From NCBI RefSeq assembly GCF_036345995.1, contig NZ_CP107796.1, positions 868,001-932,000 of the forward strand: DNA of 64,000 nt. The letters run 5' to 3'. The notes under the pieces were generated by a model that did no database searches, had not been told where the DNA came from, and saw only the letters and a list, made by a program, of their open reading frames with translations. The stretch is from Streptomyces sp. NBC_00557 (GTDB lineage Bacteria; Actinomycetota; Actinomycetes; Streptomycetales; Streptomycetaceae). Positions 7,888 to 16,918 of this stretch are shown piece by piece (position 1 is the stretch's first letter; the number at the start of each line of letters is the position of its first letter). The position numbers and the translations under genes are program-made.

Positions 7888-8856
7888 TCAGCGGGTCTGC
7901 TGGAAGGTCCGCCGGTACGCCTGCGGGGACACCCCGATCGCGGCGTGCAGGTGCTGGCGCAGCGAGGCGCCGGTGGCGAAGCCGACCTCCGCGGCGATCC
8001 GGTCCACCGGAAGGTCGCTGGACTCCAGCAGGTGCCGGGCGCGGGCCACGCGCTGCTGGATCAGCCAGCGGCCGGGGCTGAGGCCGACCTCGTCGTGGAA
8101 GCGGCGGGCGAAGGTGCGCAGGCTCATCCGCGCGTGTCCGGCCAGGTCGGACAGGGTGAGCGGCTCGCCCAGGCGCTCCAGGGCCCAGGCGCGGGTCGCG
8201 GCCGTGCTCGCCGCGCCGCTGACGGGGACCGGCTGCTCGATGTACTGGGCCTGGCCGCCGTCCCGGAACGGCGGGACGACACAGCGGCGGGCGACGGAGT
8301 TGGCCAGCGCGCTGCCGTGGTCGGTGCGGACGATGTGCAGGCACACGTCGACGCCCGAGGCGGCCCCCGCGGAGGTGAGGATGCGGCCGTCGTCGACGAA
8401 GAGGACGTCAGGGTCCAGGTCGACCTTGGGGTACCGGCGGCGGAACAGATCGGCCACCTGCCAGTGCGTGGTGGCCCGGCGGCCGTCCAGCAGGCCGGCC
8501 TCGGCGAGCACGAAGGCGGCCGTGCAGATGGAGACGATGCGTGCGTCCGGGCGGATCAGCGCGAGAGCCGCGGCGACCTCGTCGGGCAGTTCCGCGGGGA
8601 TGTACGCCGGCGGCATGGAGGTGACCACCACGGTGTCCGCCGTACGGAGGATCTCCGGGCCGTGGGCGACGCCGATGGTGAAGTCGGCGCTGGTGCGCAC
8701 CGGGCGGCCGTCGACCGTGCAGGTCAGCACCTCGTAGTGGCCGTCGGCGGCGCCGAGGATGCGGCTGGGGATGCCCAGCTCGAAGGGGTAGACGCCGTCC
8801 AGGGCGAGGACGACGACCCGCTCGGGGCGCCGGGTGCGGAACTGCAGATCGGTCAT
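7888..8856 (-). CDS. GlxA-family transcriptional regulator (DJ-1/PfpI domain plus AraC helix-turn-helix)
   Basis: The N-terminal 200 or so residues form a DJ-1/PfpI-like domain (VVVLALDGVYPFELGIPSRIL, then SICTAAFVLAEAGLLDGRRATTHW, which holds the nucleophile-elbow cysteine). The last 100 residues are an AraC-type double helix-turn-helix (LSDLAGHARMSLRTFARRFHDEVGLSPGRWL and VDRIAAEVGFATGASLRQHLHAAIGVSPQAYRR). Proteins of this type are activators or repressors often encoded beside an oxidoreductase they control. It is divergent from a quinone-oxidoreductase-like gene with a 71-base gap holding a perfect inverted repeat, so control of that neighbour and of itself is likely. Confidence 0.93.
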   Translation of the reverse strand: MTDLQFRTRRPERVVVLALDGVYPFELGIPSRILGAADGHYEVLTCTVDGRPVRTSADFTIGVAHGPEILRTADTVVVTSMPPAYIPAELPDEVAAALALIRPDARIVSICTAAFVLAEAGLLDGRRATTHWQVADLFRRRYPKVDLDPDVLFVDDGRILTSAGAASGVDVCLHIVRTDHGSALANSVARRCVVPPFRDGGQAQYIEQPVPVSGAASTAATRAWALERLGEPLTLSDLAGHARMSLRTFARRFHDEVGLSPGRWLIQQRVARARHLLESSDLPVDRIAAEVGFATGASLRQHLHAAIGVSPQAYRRTFQQTR

Positions 8857-8876
8857 GGCACGATCCTATCGGAGCT

Positions 8877-8890
8877 TGGCAATCATGCCA
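8877..8890. promoter_or_regulatory. Inverted repeat between GlxA-type regulator and oxidoreductase
   Basis: TGGCA at 8877-8881 and TGCCA at 8886-8890 form a perfect inverted repeat with a four-base spacer in the 71-base divergent promoter region. Such a short two-fold site placed between a regulator and its probable target is a candidate operator. Direct evidence for binding is lacking. Confidence 0.5.
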
Positions 8891-8927
8891 TTTCCCCGGC
8901 GGGCGGCGCCCGGCAGGCTGGGTGACC

Positions 8928-9878
8928 ATGAGCGATGTGAACACGATGCGAGCCATCAGCCAGGACGTCCTCGGCGGTCCCGAGGTGCTGAAGGAAGTAC
9001 GGCTGGAACGGCCGAAGCCGCGCCCCAACGAGGTGCTGGTCCGGGTACGGGCCGCCGGAGTCAACCCCACCGACTGGAAGCACCGCGCCACCGGCGGCTT
9101 CCTCGGCGAGCCGCCGTTCGTCCTGGGCTGGGACGTCTCCGGCGAGGTGGTGGAGACCGGGATCGGCGTGGCCGCCTTCGAGCCCGGCGACGAGGTCTTC
9201 GGCATGCTGCCCTACCCCTTCGGCCACGGCTCGCACGCCGAGTACGTGATCGCCCCGGTCCGCGCCCTGACCCGCAAGCCGGCCTCGATCGACCACACCC
9301 AGGCGGGCGCGCTGCCGCTGGTGTCCCTGACCGCCTGGCAGGCGCTGACCGAACACGCGGACGTACGGCCCGGGCAGCGGGTGCTGATCCACGCGGCGGC
9401 GGGCGGCGTCGGGCACGTGGCGGTGCAGATCGCCAAGGCGCGCGGCGCCCACGTGATCGGCACGGCCAGCGCGGGCAAGCACGACTTCCTGCGGGAGATC
9501 GGCGTGGACGAGCCGGTCGACTACCGGACGACCGACGTCACCGAGGCGGTCCGGGACGTCGACGTGGTGCTGGACACGATCGGCGGGGACACCTCCGTGG
9601 AGTCGCTGAAGGTGCTGCGGCCGGGCGGTGTCGCGGTGTCGATCCTGCCGGTCGGATCGCGGGAGTTCTACGACGAGGCCGAGCGGCGCGGCGTCCGGGC
9701 CGTGCGCATGCTGGTGGACGCCGACCGGGCCGGGATGGAGAAGATCGCGGAGCTGGTGGAGGCCGGGAAGCTGAAGGCGACGATCGCCGGGACGTTCCCG
9801 CTGTCCGACGCGGCGAAGGCGCACGAAGTGGGCGACACCGGACGGACGGCCGGGAAGCTGGTCCTTCTGGTCGACTGA
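8928..9878 (+). CDS. NADP-dependent medium-chain oxidoreductase (quinone oxidoreductase-like)
   Basis: This 316-residue protein has the GroES-like half (LVRVRAAGVNPTDWKHRATGG, FVLGWDVSGEVVETG) and the Rossmann half with HAAAGGVGHVAVQIAKARGAHVIGTAS, the AxxGGVG signature of zinc-free quinone reductases. The usual zinc cysteines are absent. It likely reduces quinones or activated double bonds with NADPH in the cytosol. ATG 8928 is the chosen start; GTG 8922 and ATG 8946 are alternatives. It is transcribed away from the GlxA-type regulator and is probably its target. Confidence 0.92.
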   Translation: MSDVNTMRAISQDVLGGPEVLKEVRLERPKPRPNEVLVRVRAAGVNPTDWKHRATGGFLGEPPFVLGWDVSGEVVETGIGVAAFEPGDEVFGMLPYPFGHGSHAEYVIAPVRALTRKPASIDHTQAGALPLVSLTAWQALTEHADVRPGQRVLIHAAAGGVGHVAVQIAKARGAHVIGTASAGKHDFLREIGVDEPVDYRTTDVTEAVRDVDVVLDTIGGDTSVESLKVLRPGGVAVSILPVGSREFYDEAERRGVRAVRMLVDADRAGMEKIAELVEAGKLKATIAGTFPLSDAAKAHEVGDTGRTAGKLVLLVD

Positions 9879-10030
9879 CCGTCAACTCCGGTCAGTGGAG
9901 CGCAGTTACCGGGCGACACGCTTCAAACCCGAAGACATATGTCAACCGAACATGCTCAAATTCCTTCCATCGAGGGTAACTTGACGATCGGGAGACCGAC
10001 GTCCGGGCACGGGTGGGAGGTGATGCCGTC

Positions 10031-10411
10031 GTGCGAGACGAGCCTGCGCCACTCACCCGTCACCTCCGCGTGTACGAACACCGGGCGCACACGGTGCTGG
10101 AGCTGCGCGGCGAGATCGACCTGGTCTCGGCGACGGAGATCGGCCCGTATCTGGACCGGGTCACCGGCCGGTCCGGTGCGCGGGTCGTCATCGACCTGCG
10201 GTCGGTGGAGTTCTTCGACTGCTCGGGGCTGCGGCTGCTGTACCGGGCCCGCGCCCGGGTGCTGGGCGCGGGCGGGCAGCTGCACCTGGTGTGCACGCAT
10301 CCGCTGACCCTGCGGGTCTTCCGGGTCACCGGTCTGTCCCGGCTGCTGCCCCCGCACCCGACGCTGGACGCGGCCGTGGCCCGGTCCGAGGCCGCGTCCG
10401 GCTCGCTGTGA
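10031..10411 (+). CDS. STAS-domain anti-sigma factor antagonist
   Basis: The 126-residue protein is a single STAS domain: VYEHRAHTVLELRGEIDLVSA, RVVIDLRSVEFFDCSGLRLLYRAR and a terminal VFRVTGLSRLLP. Ser65 in DCSGL is the position phosphorylated by the partner anti-sigma kinase. Such proteins bind an anti-sigma factor and release its sigma factor when dephosphorylated. GTG 10031 is preferred because GGGAGG lies ten bases upstream; GTG 10013 is possible but would consume that site. No sigma or kinase gene is adjacent, so the partner is unknown. A 152-base upstream gap is AT-richer than average and may hold its promoter. Confidence 0.92.
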   Translation: MRDEPAPLTRHLRVYEHRAHTVLELRGEIDLVSATEIGPYLDRVTGRSGARVVIDLRSVEFFDCSGLRLLYRARARVLGAGGQLHLVCTHPLTLRVFRVTGLSRLLPPHPTLDAAVARSEAASGSL

Positions 10412-10433
10412 CGTGCCCGGTCACGGGGACGCG

Positions 10434-12695
10434 CTACCGGCCGGGGCCGCACTCGTAGAGAGTCTGGGCGGTGGCCATCGGTCCGCCTCCCGGCACGGCC
10501 GTGCCGCCGTACTCGGAGGCGGGCACCACGGCGCACGCGGACTGCACCCAGCGGGTGATCCGCGCGGCGTCCGTCAGCCCCGTGGCGGCGGCCGGACTCG
10601 CCGTGCCGGCGGGGTACTTCGGGCCGGTGGCCGCAAAACCACCGCCGCGGCCGCCGCCCAGCAGCACGAACCGCACCTTGCCCGCGTCGACCAGCTGCCG
10701 GAACCGCGTCTCGGTGGGGAACGGCACCCGGCCGCTGAACCCGCCGAGCGGCAGGACGTGGGCGCCGGCCGCCAGGATGTAGGGGGCCGCGGTGCTCCAG
10801 CTGCCGGTGGCGAACGTGTAGGCGGCCGAACCCCGGTGGGCACGGGCGTAGTCGAGCAGGCGGCGCTGGTCCGCGGTCAGTGAGCCGTCGCCCTGGGCGC
10901 CGCCGAAGCCGCCGCGGCCCGCCTCGCGCGCGGCGTCGCGCGCCGTCTGCCCGGACAGGGCGCCGCCGGTCCAGGCCGCCCGGCCGAACCTGCCGGGCCC
11001 GTTGCGCACCGTCCCGCCGCCGCGGCCGGTGCCGGTGGGGCCCACCGCGCCCATCATGGACGAACGGTAGGCGGGGTTGAAGACCTGGACGGCCCAGGCG
11101 CTCGGCGCGAGCAGCAGGGCGGCCAGGGAAGCGGCCAGGCCGGCCAGGGCGAGGCGGCCCGTGGCACGCGGCCGGCCCGGGCGGGCGAGGATCAGCAGCC
11201 CGGCGGCGGCGACGCCGAGCACGGCCACCGCGGGCGCGAGCCAGGGCAGGAACGCCGGGAACTGCCCGGCGAGGTACGCACCCCAGGCGGCGGTCGCCGC
11301 GACCGCTGCGGGAAGCGCCCAGGCGCGCGGTCCGCCGGCCCGGTGGGCGCGCCACATCAGCACGGTCCCGCCTCCGGTGAGCGCGGCGAGCGGCACCGCG
11401 ATCACGCCCATGTAGTAGGTGTGGCCGGCGACGCTGCCCGCGCTGAAGACCAGGAAGTACAGGGCGAGCCAGCCGGACCACAGGACGTATCCGGCGCGCA
11501 GCCGGTCGGTGCGCGGGCGTCCCCGGCACCACAGCAGTCCGCAGACAGCGGCCACGGCGGCGATCGGGTAGAGCCAGCCGGTCTGGGAGGCGAGCGACGT
11601 CCCGAACATCTTCGACCAGCCGTTCTGGTCCCGGCCGAAGGCGCCGCCGGCCGCCGCGCCACGGGCGTTCCGGAGCAAGCCGAAGTCCCGGGCAGCGCGT
11701 GCCCCGCCCGCGCCGAACGCGCCGGTACCGCGTCGGCCGGCGTCCCCGGTGCCGGGGACCACCCGTCCGGCGCCGCCGTGGCCGCCTCCGCCGCCCTGGG
11801 TCGCGCTCACACTGCCGGTCGAGGCCGCGCTGACGCCGAGCGAGGAGAAGCGGCTGAGGAAGTTGTAGCCGACCACCATGCTGAACGCGGAGTTGTTGGT
11901 GGTGCCGTCCACATAGGGCCGGTCCTTGGCCGGGGTGAGAGCGACGGCCAGCATCCACGACGCCGACACGGCGGTCATCACCAGGGCGGAGACGCCGAGG
12001 TGCAGCAGACGCCGGCGCAGCGTGAGCGGCGCCGACAGCAGGTAGACCAGGGCGAGTGCGGGCAGGACGGCCCACGCTTCCAGCATCTTGGCCTGGAAGC
12101 CGACGCCGACCCACACACCGGCCAGCAGCAGCGGGCGCAGCCGGCCGCCACGGGCGGCACGCTGGGTGGCCTCGGCCGCGAGCAGCAGGCAGAGCGTGAA
12201 CGCGGGGTCCTCGACGGCGGTGCGGAACAACCCGACCGCCACGGGGGTCACCAGGAAGGCCGTACAGGCGATGAGCGCCGCGTTCACACCCGCCCAGCGG
12301 CGCACCAGGCGGTGCAGGACCAGCAGACAGGCCATTCCTTCCAGGACCTGGGGCAGGACCAGGCTCCACGGATGGAATCCGAAAAGCCGTGCGGAGAGCG
12401 CCTGCGGCCACAGGAATCCCGGCAGTTTGTCGAGCGTGATGGAATTCCCCGGGTCGAAAGAGCCGTAGAAGAAGGCCTTCCAGCTCTCCGTCATGCTGCG
12501 GACGGCGCTCGCGTAGAACGTGTGGTACTGGCTGTGGTCGATGCCCCAGCCGTAGAGGACGGCGGCGAGCGCGGTGAGCAGCAGCAGCGCAGGTCGTGCG
12601 TACGCGGGCTCGCCCACCGGTGACCGCCAGGGCGACCGCCGGGGCCGGCGGCCGGCGCCGGTGGGCGCGGTTGCGTCGAGGACGTTCGTGGCCAT
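10434..12695 (-). CDS. GT39-family (ArnT-like) membrane glycosyltransferase
   Basis: A protein of about 753 residues with roughly a dozen membrane helices. The first periplasmic loop has YHTFYASAVRSMTESWKAFFYGSFDPGNSITLDKLPGFLWPQALSARLFG, the acidic-residue loop and conserved hydrophobic motif of dolichyl-phosphate-sugar-using GT-C enzymes. A Gly/Arg-rich low-complexity loop (around residues 290-350) and a large extracellular C-terminal domain follow. It should transfer a sugar from a polyprenyl carrier to a cell-surface acceptor. ATG 12695 is used; an in-frame GTG at 12743 is preceded by TTGAAGG and cannot be excluded. It stands alone, convergent with the STAS gene. Confidence 0.88.
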   Translation of the reverse strand: MATNVLDATAPTGAGRRPRRSPWRSPVGEPAYARPALLLLTALAAVLYGWGIDHSQYHTFYASAVRSMTESWKAFFYGSFDPGNSITLDKLPGFLWPQALSARLFGFHPWSLVLPQVLEGMACLLVLHRLVRRWAGVNAALIACTAFLVTPVAVGLFRTAVEDPAFTLCLLLAAEATQRAARGGRLRPLLLAGVWVGVGFQAKMLEAWAVLPALALVYLLSAPLTLRRRLLHLGVSALVMTAVSASWMLAVALTPAKDRPYVDGTTNNSAFSMVVGYNFLSRFSSLGVSAASTGSVSATQGGGGGHGGAGRVVPGTGDAGRRGTGAFGAGGARAARDFGLLRNARGAAAGGAFGRDQNGWSKMFGTSLASQTGWLYPIAAVAAVCGLLWCRGRPRTDRLRAGYVLWSGWLALYFLVFSAGSVAGHTYYMGVIAVPLAALTGGGTVLMWRAHRAGGPRAWALPAAVAATAAWGAYLAGQFPAFLPWLAPAVAVLGVAAAGLLILARPGRPRATGRLALAGLAASLAALLLAPSAWAVQVFNPAYRSSMMGAVGPTGTGRGGGTVRNGPGRFGRAAWTGGALSGQTARDAAREAGRGGFGGAQGDGSLTADQRRLLDYARAHRGSAAYTFATGSWSTAAPYILAAGAHVLPLGGFSGRVPFPTETRFRQLVDAGKVRFVLLGGGRGGGFAATGPKYPAGTASPAAATGLTDAARITRWVQSACAVVPASEYGGTAVPGGGPMATAQTLYECGPGR

Positions 12696-12974
12696 GGTCA
12701 GCAGTCTTGGCCACCGGGCGCCCGCCGGGCGCCGCAGCGGCACCCTTCAAGGAAATTCTCACCGCGTCCAGGAAGTTTCTTTAATGACGTGACATCAAAT
12801 ATGCACGGGAAAACGCGTGTTCCTTACCTGCTGCTGGATTCCGCCGTACACAGAATTCCGACAGCACGCGCGCAGCCGCCGTCTCGGGGACCGCCGCCGA
12901 CGGCGTGCCTCGACGAGCCGGTCTGACCGGGCAGCTGACGGGGCAACCGCAGTGGGGGAAGGAGGAACGTCACC

Positions 12975-13625
12975 ATGACGACTTCCGTCAGGCGCCTGCC
13001 CGGCTGGGCCAAGGCCGTCGCCGTGCTGGTCCTCGTGGCGGCCGTGCTGCTCGCCGGCGTCCGGCTGGCCGTGCTGCCGGGCATCAAGGACCTGTTCGGC
13101 ACCGAGACGCACGACCGTTCCGGTCCCGCACTGCTGAAATCGATCCAGGACATGAGCCGCTACGACGCCGCCTCGGGCGACTTCCAGGTGGTCGTCGATC
13201 TGGAGAAGAACGCGAAGTACCTGCCCTCGGCGATCCGCGGCACCCGCACCCTGTACGTCGGCGCGGGCACCGTGGACGCGTACGTCGACCTCGGCCAGGT
13301 CGGTCAGAAGGACGTACGGGTCGACGGCGACCGCACGTCCGCCACGCTCCGGCTGCCGCACGCCCGGCTCGGCAGGCCGGCCCTCGACCCGGACCACTCC
13401 TACGCCGTGTCCAAGCAACGCGGCCTGCTGGACCGGCTCGGCGATCTGTTCTCGGACAACCCGGACAGCGAGCAGGCCGTGCAGAAGCTAGCCGTGCGGC
13501 ACATCGCCGACGCGGCGAAGGACAGCGGCCTGACCGCACGCGCCGAGACCAACACCACCGGCATGCTCCAGGGCCTGCTGCGTTCCCTCGGCTTCCGGGA
13601 GGTGCACATCACCTACGGCTCCTGA
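12975..13625 (+). CDS. DUF4230 membrane-anchored protein
   Basis: The 216-residue protein has one N-terminal membrane helix (AKAVAVLVLVAAVLLAGVRLAVLPGI) and then an extracytoplasmic domain with LLKSIQDMSRYDAASGDFQVVVDLEKNAKYLPSAIRGTRTLYVGAGTVDAYVDL, the conserved core of DUF4230. A late segment, ETNTTGMLQGLLRSLGFREVHITY, also matches the family. Its function is unknown. ATG 12975 has an excellent AAGGAGGA site. It stands alone between the glycosyltransferase promoter side and the convergent antiporter operon. The 190-base gap upstream includes an AT-richer stretch (about 12780-12860) that probably contains both promoters. Confidence 0.9.
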   Translation: MTTSVRRLPGWAKAVAVLVLVAAVLLAGVRLAVLPGIKDLFGTETHDRSGPALLKSIQDMSRYDAASGDFQVVVDLEKNAKYLPSAIRGTRTLYVGAGTVDAYVDLGQVGQKDVRVDGDRTSATLRLPHARLGRPALDPDHSYAVSKQRGLLDRLGDLFSDNPDSEQAVQKLAVRHIADAAKDSGLTARAETNTTGMLQGLLRSLGFREVHITYGS

Positions 13626-13669
13626 ACGCCTTCCCCTCTGCCGGGTGGGTACGGCCCCCAGGCGTCCGG

Positions 13670-15442
13670 TCAGCCGCCGAGCACCCCGGGCAGGGCCAGC
13701 GCGCCCAGCACGGCGGCGCCCATCAGGAGCCAGGCCACGTAGTCGCCGACGTGGCCGGACTGCAGCCGGCGCAGGGGGGCGGCCCAGTCGGGGGCGGCAG
13801 TCCAGTCCGGGCGGGTGACGGCGAGGCCGGCGAGGGCGACGGCGAGCGCGGTGGAGGCCAGGCCCAGCAGGACGCCGTGCGCCGTCCACCCGGCGGAGGC
13901 GTGGGCACCGCCGGAGCCGGCCTCGTTGACGGCACGGGCGACCAGGTCGCCGAAACCGGGGACGGCGCCGACGGCGAGAGCGGCGGCGAGGAGCACGGCC
14001 GGGACCGTCCTCATGGTGTCGGGGATCCGGCTGAGCCGACCGCGCGTCTCGGGTTCCTCCTCGGATCCGCTGGTCTCCAGCTCGGAGCCGGCCTCCTCCG
14101 GCTGCGGTCCGAGACCGAGGAACACGCGCGCGGCGACCCGCAGCACGGCGCCGGCGGTGACGGCGGAGGCGGCGACGTACACGACGGTGAGCGGACCGCC
14201 GACCGCCTCCTCGCTGACCGCCTTGCCGAGGCCCGTGCCGAACGGGGGCAGGCCCGCGAGACCGACCGCGCCGACGGCGAACATCACCCCGGTCGCGCGC
14301 AGTTCGCGTGCCCGGCCGTGCAGGGTGTGCTCGTCGAGGCAGCCGTACCGGTCCAGCAGCACGCCCGCGCAGGCGAACAGCGCGGCCTTCACGCCGGCGT
14401 GCCCGAGGACGTACAGGGCGGCGCCGTCGTCGCCCTCGGGGGTGAGGACGCCGAGGGCCATCAGGAACAGGCCGGTGTGGGAGACGGTCGAGTAGGCCAG
14501 GAGCCTTTTGATGTGCCGCTGGTACCAGCACATGACGGCGCCGGTCGCGGCGGTGAGCGCGCCCAGGGTGACCAGGGCCCGGGTCAGGTCGGCGGCGGGG
14601 ATGCCGCCGGGTCCGGAGAAGACGGTGCCGTACACCCGCCAGACGCCGTAGGCGCCGAGTTCGACCATCACCCCCGACAGCAGCATGCACACCGGGGTGG
14701 GGGCGACGGCGTGCGCGTCCGGGAGCCAGAAGTGGAACGGTACGGCGGCGGCCTTCACCAGCAGCCCGGTCACCACGAGGACGAATGCGGCGAGCACCAG
14801 CGCGTCCCCTCCCCCGTGCCCCGCCGCGCTGTCGAGCCCGCGGCCGATCTTCGCCATGGCGAGTTCGCCGGTACGGGCGTACAGCAGCCCGATGCCCATC
14901 AGCATGCCGTAGGCGCCGAGGGAGTTGACGACGCCGAAGGTCAGCGCGCCCTGGACGGCCTTCGCCTCGTCGATGCGGTAGCCGGTGAGCGCGTAGGCGG
15001 TGACGCTCATCAGCTCGAAGAACACGAACGCGTTGAACAGGTCGCCAGCGATGGCGAACCCGCACATGGCGCCCTGGAAGACCAGCATCAGCGCGGTGAA
15101 GGCGCCTCTGTGACTGCGCGGGGGTTCGTCGAAGTAGCGCCAGGAGTAGGCGAGGGCGGCCAGCGTCAGCAGGGACACCAGCGCGGCCATGCCGAGCGCG
15201 GGTCCGTCGCCGTAGACGACGATGCCGACGCTCTCGCCGCCGACGGGCAGCCAGGCGCCGACCCACTCGACCATCGGGGGCGAGGAGTTCAGCAGCAGCA
15301 CCAGCGCGAGGGCGGCCGTACCGCCGGAGACCGCGAAGCCGGTGATCTCGGCGGCGATCCGGGGCAGATGGCGGCCGGTGGCCACCAGCAGAGCGGCGCC
15401 GAGCAGGGGGACCGCCACGAGCAGCGGGAGCAGATGGTGCAT
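13670..15442 (-). CDS. mrpD: Mrp-type Na+/H+ antiporter subunit D (complex I NuoM/N-like)
   Basis: The 590-residue protein has about 14 membrane helices and the proton-channel motifs of antiporter-like subunits: FVFFELMSVTAYALTGYR with the key Glu, VKAAAVPFHFWLPDAHAVAPTPVCMLLSGVMVELGAYG with the conserved Lys and His, and RLLAYSTVSHTGLFLMALG. An acidic insertion (SELETSGSEEEPETRG) precedes the last helices. It couples cation export to proton entry as part of a multi-subunit complex. Its ATG overlaps the subunit C stop in TGATG, implying translational coupling. It is the last gene of the operon, whose order is E-like, F/G-like, DUF4040, B, C, D. Confidence 0.93.
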   Translation of the reverse strand: MHHLLPLLVAVPLLGAALLVATGRHLPRIAAEITGFAVSGGTAALALVLLLNSSPPMVEWVGAWLPVGGESVGIVVYGDGPALGMAALVSLLTLAALAYSWRYFDEPPRSHRGAFTALMLVFQGAMCGFAIAGDLFNAFVFFELMSVTAYALTGYRIDEAKAVQGALTFGVVNSLGAYGMLMGIGLLYARTGELAMAKIGRGLDSAAGHGGGDALVLAAFVLVVTGLLVKAAAVPFHFWLPDAHAVAPTPVCMLLSGVMVELGAYGVWRVYGTVFSGPGGIPAADLTRALVTLGALTAATGAVMCWYQRHIKRLLAYSTVSHTGLFLMALGVLTPEGDDGAALYVLGHAGVKAALFACAGVLLDRYGCLDEHTLHGRARELRATGVMFAVGAVGLAGLPPFGTGLGKAVSEEAVGGPLTVVYVAASAVTAGAVLRVAARVFLGLGPQPEEAGSELETSGSEEEPETRGRLSRIPDTMRTVPAVLLAAALAVGAVPGFGDLVARAVNEAGSGGAHASAGWTAHGVLLGLASTALAVALAGLAVTRPDWTAAPDWAAPLRRLQSGHVGDYVAWLLMGAAVLGALALPGVLGG

Positions 15443-15789
15443 CAGCCGCGCAGCTCCCGCAGTTCGTCGGGGTCGACCGTGCCGTGCCGCTTGGCGATCT
15501 GCAGGACGAGGGCGAGCAGCAGGGCGGTGACCGTGGCGCCGACGACGATGTCGGTGAGGGTCAGGGCCTGGACGACGGGGTCGACCACGGGCCGGGAGCC
15601 GGGCTTGATGTCGGAGAAGACCGGCGCGGTGCCGCCGTCGCGGTAGCCGACCGCGAGCAGCAGCACATAGGTGGAGGACTGGCAGACCGCGAGACAGCCG
15701 ACGGCGTGGATCAGGTTGCGGCTGGTGGCCAGGCCGTAGCAGCCGGTCAGGAAGACGTAGGCGGCGACCAGATAGGGAAGGACGTGCAT
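15442..15789 (-). CDS. mrpC: Mrp-type antiporter subunit C (NuoK-like)
   Basis: A 115-residue three-helix membrane protein. HVLPYLVAAYVFLTGCYGLATSRNLIHAVGCLAVCQSSTYVLLLAVGY and DPVVQALTLTDIVVGATVTALLLALVLQIAKRHGTVDPDEL match the MrpC/NuoK family; the family normally has Glu residues in helices 2 and 3 for proton movement, and here Thr-Asp (LTLTDIVVG) occupies the helix-3 region as in MrpC proteins. The stop overlaps the start of subunit D. The product belongs to the membrane antiporter complex. Confidence 0.92.
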   Translation of the reverse strand: MHVLPYLVAAYVFLTGCYGLATSRNLIHAVGCLAVCQSSTYVLLLAVGYRDGGTAPVFSDIKPGSRPVVDPVVQALTLTDIVVGATVTALLLALVLQIAKRHGTVDPDELRELRG

Positions 15790-15797
15790 CACGGATC

Positions 15798-16535
15798 TCA
15801 ACTCCCGTGCTCCTCCTCGATCTCGACGGCCTGGTCGAGGAAGTTCGCGAGCAGCACGACGACCGCGCTCGCCACCTCGATGCCGATGGCCGCGTTCAGC
15901 AGGGGGACGGCGCCGCCGGAGGACAGGGTGTTGAAGGTGCCGTACGGCAGCAGCGTGTTGGCCAGGAACGCGGTGCCGCCCAGGACTCCGGCGAGGCCCA
16001 GCATGAGGTACGCGGAGACCGCGAGCGCGTCGGAGGTCTCGAAGACGGTGAGCGGCCGGACGCGTTCCAGCGCCCGGTAGTCGGCGCCGAGGTACAGCAG
16101 GTGCAGGGCGGTCGCGGCGACGACGCCGCCCTGGAAGCCGCCGCCGGGGCTCAGCTGGCCGTGGGCGATGACGTAGAGGCCGGTGACCAGGGCGACGGGC
16201 AGCACGATCAGCGCGTACCGGCGGACCGGGCGGGCCACCTCGGCGGGCTGCGGCTGTTCCCGGTGCTCGTCGCGGGCCTGGCGCAGCAGCACCACGCAGC
16301 CGAGGACGGCGGCGAACATGATGCTCATCTCGCCGAGGGTGTCGTAGGCGCGCTGGTCGAAGTTGACGGAGGCGATGGTGTTGGCGGTGTGCCGGGTGAG
16401 GGAAGCGTGCACGGCGCGGGTGCCGTAGGGGTGGCTCCGCCCGCCGAAGCCCGGCAGATCGAGGCAGGCGGCGACGAGCAGGGCGGCCAGGCCGGCGCCG
16501 CCGACGGCCAGCAGGGCGAGCCGCAGCCGGTTCAC
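15798..16535 (-). CDS. mrpB: Mrp-type antiporter subunit B (MnhB domain)
   Basis: The 245-residue protein begins with a membrane helix and an extracytoplasmic loop (SHPYGTRAVHASLTRHTANTIASVNFDQRAYDTLGEMSIMFAAVLG), the conserved NFDxRxxDTLGE motif of MrpB-type proteins, and continues with the MnhB domain (GLYVIAHGQLSPGGGFQGGVVAATALHLLYLG), where GQxSPGGGFQGG is diagnostic. The N-terminal part corresponds to the C-terminal MrpA-like/MbhE segment that is often fused here. The start overlaps the stop of the upstream DUF4040 gene by four bases, and subunit C follows nine bases later. Confidence 0.93.
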   Translation of the reverse strand: MNRLRLALLAVGGAGLAALLVAACLDLPGFGGRSHPYGTRAVHASLTRHTANTIASVNFDQRAYDTLGEMSIMFAAVLGCVVLLRQARDEHREQPQPAEVARPVRRYALIVLPVALVTGLYVIAHGQLSPGGGFQGGVVAATALHLLYLGADYRALERVRPLTVFETSDALAVSAYLMLGLAGVLGGTAFLANTLLPYGTFNTLSSGGAVPLLNAAIGIEVASAVVVLLANFLDQAVEIEEEHGS

Positions 16536-16792
16536 TCGGCACCGTCCTGCGGCCGGCGGCGCCGTCTGACCTTGCGCACGCTCAGCATGATGAGCAGGGG
16601 GGTGAGCGCGGAGCCGACGGCCAGCTGGGACAGGCCCACGTCCGGCGCCTGGAGCACGGTGAACAGCACGGCCAGCACGGTGCCGAGCACGGACAGCACC
16701 AGCGCCTGCCGGGCGGGGTCGCGCTGGACGACGGCCGCGGTGGCCGAGGCGGCCATCAGCAGCAGCGCGACGACGATCACGGCATCACTCAC
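16532..16792 (-). CDS. DUF4040 / MbhD-like antiporter subunit
   Basis: An 86-residue membrane protein with two to three helices: AVIVVALLLMAASATAAVVQRDPARQALVLSVLGTVLAVLFTVLQAPDVGLSQLAVGSALTPLLIMLSVRKV. The QAPDVGLSQLAVG motif is diagnostic of the DUF4040 domain, which in full-length systems is the C-terminal part of MrpA. Here it is a separate small gene, as in hydrogenase-linked Mbh and Mrp-like complexes. GTG 16792 follows a long GGAGGAGGGGGAG site. The basic tail (RKVRRRRRPQD) should lie in the cytosol. Confidence 0.88.
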   Translation of the reverse strand: MSDAVIVVALLLMAASATAAVVQRDPARQALVLSVLGTVLAVLFTVLQAPDVGLSQLAVGSALTPLLIMLSVRKVRRRRRPQDGAE

Positions 16793-16918
16793 GCCCCGCT
16801 CCCCCTCCTCCGACGGGCCGTCAGGCCCCGTACGGGCCGCCGCTCGCCACCGCGCACCTCGGGATGCCGCCGGCGCTCCGCCCCCGCCGATCCGCCGGCA
16901 CACCGGACACCGCGCACG

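Noticed and set aside
9939..10307. Open frame overlapping the STAS gene from ATG 9939
   Set aside because: It is out of frame with the clear STAS domain and has no recognisable motif.
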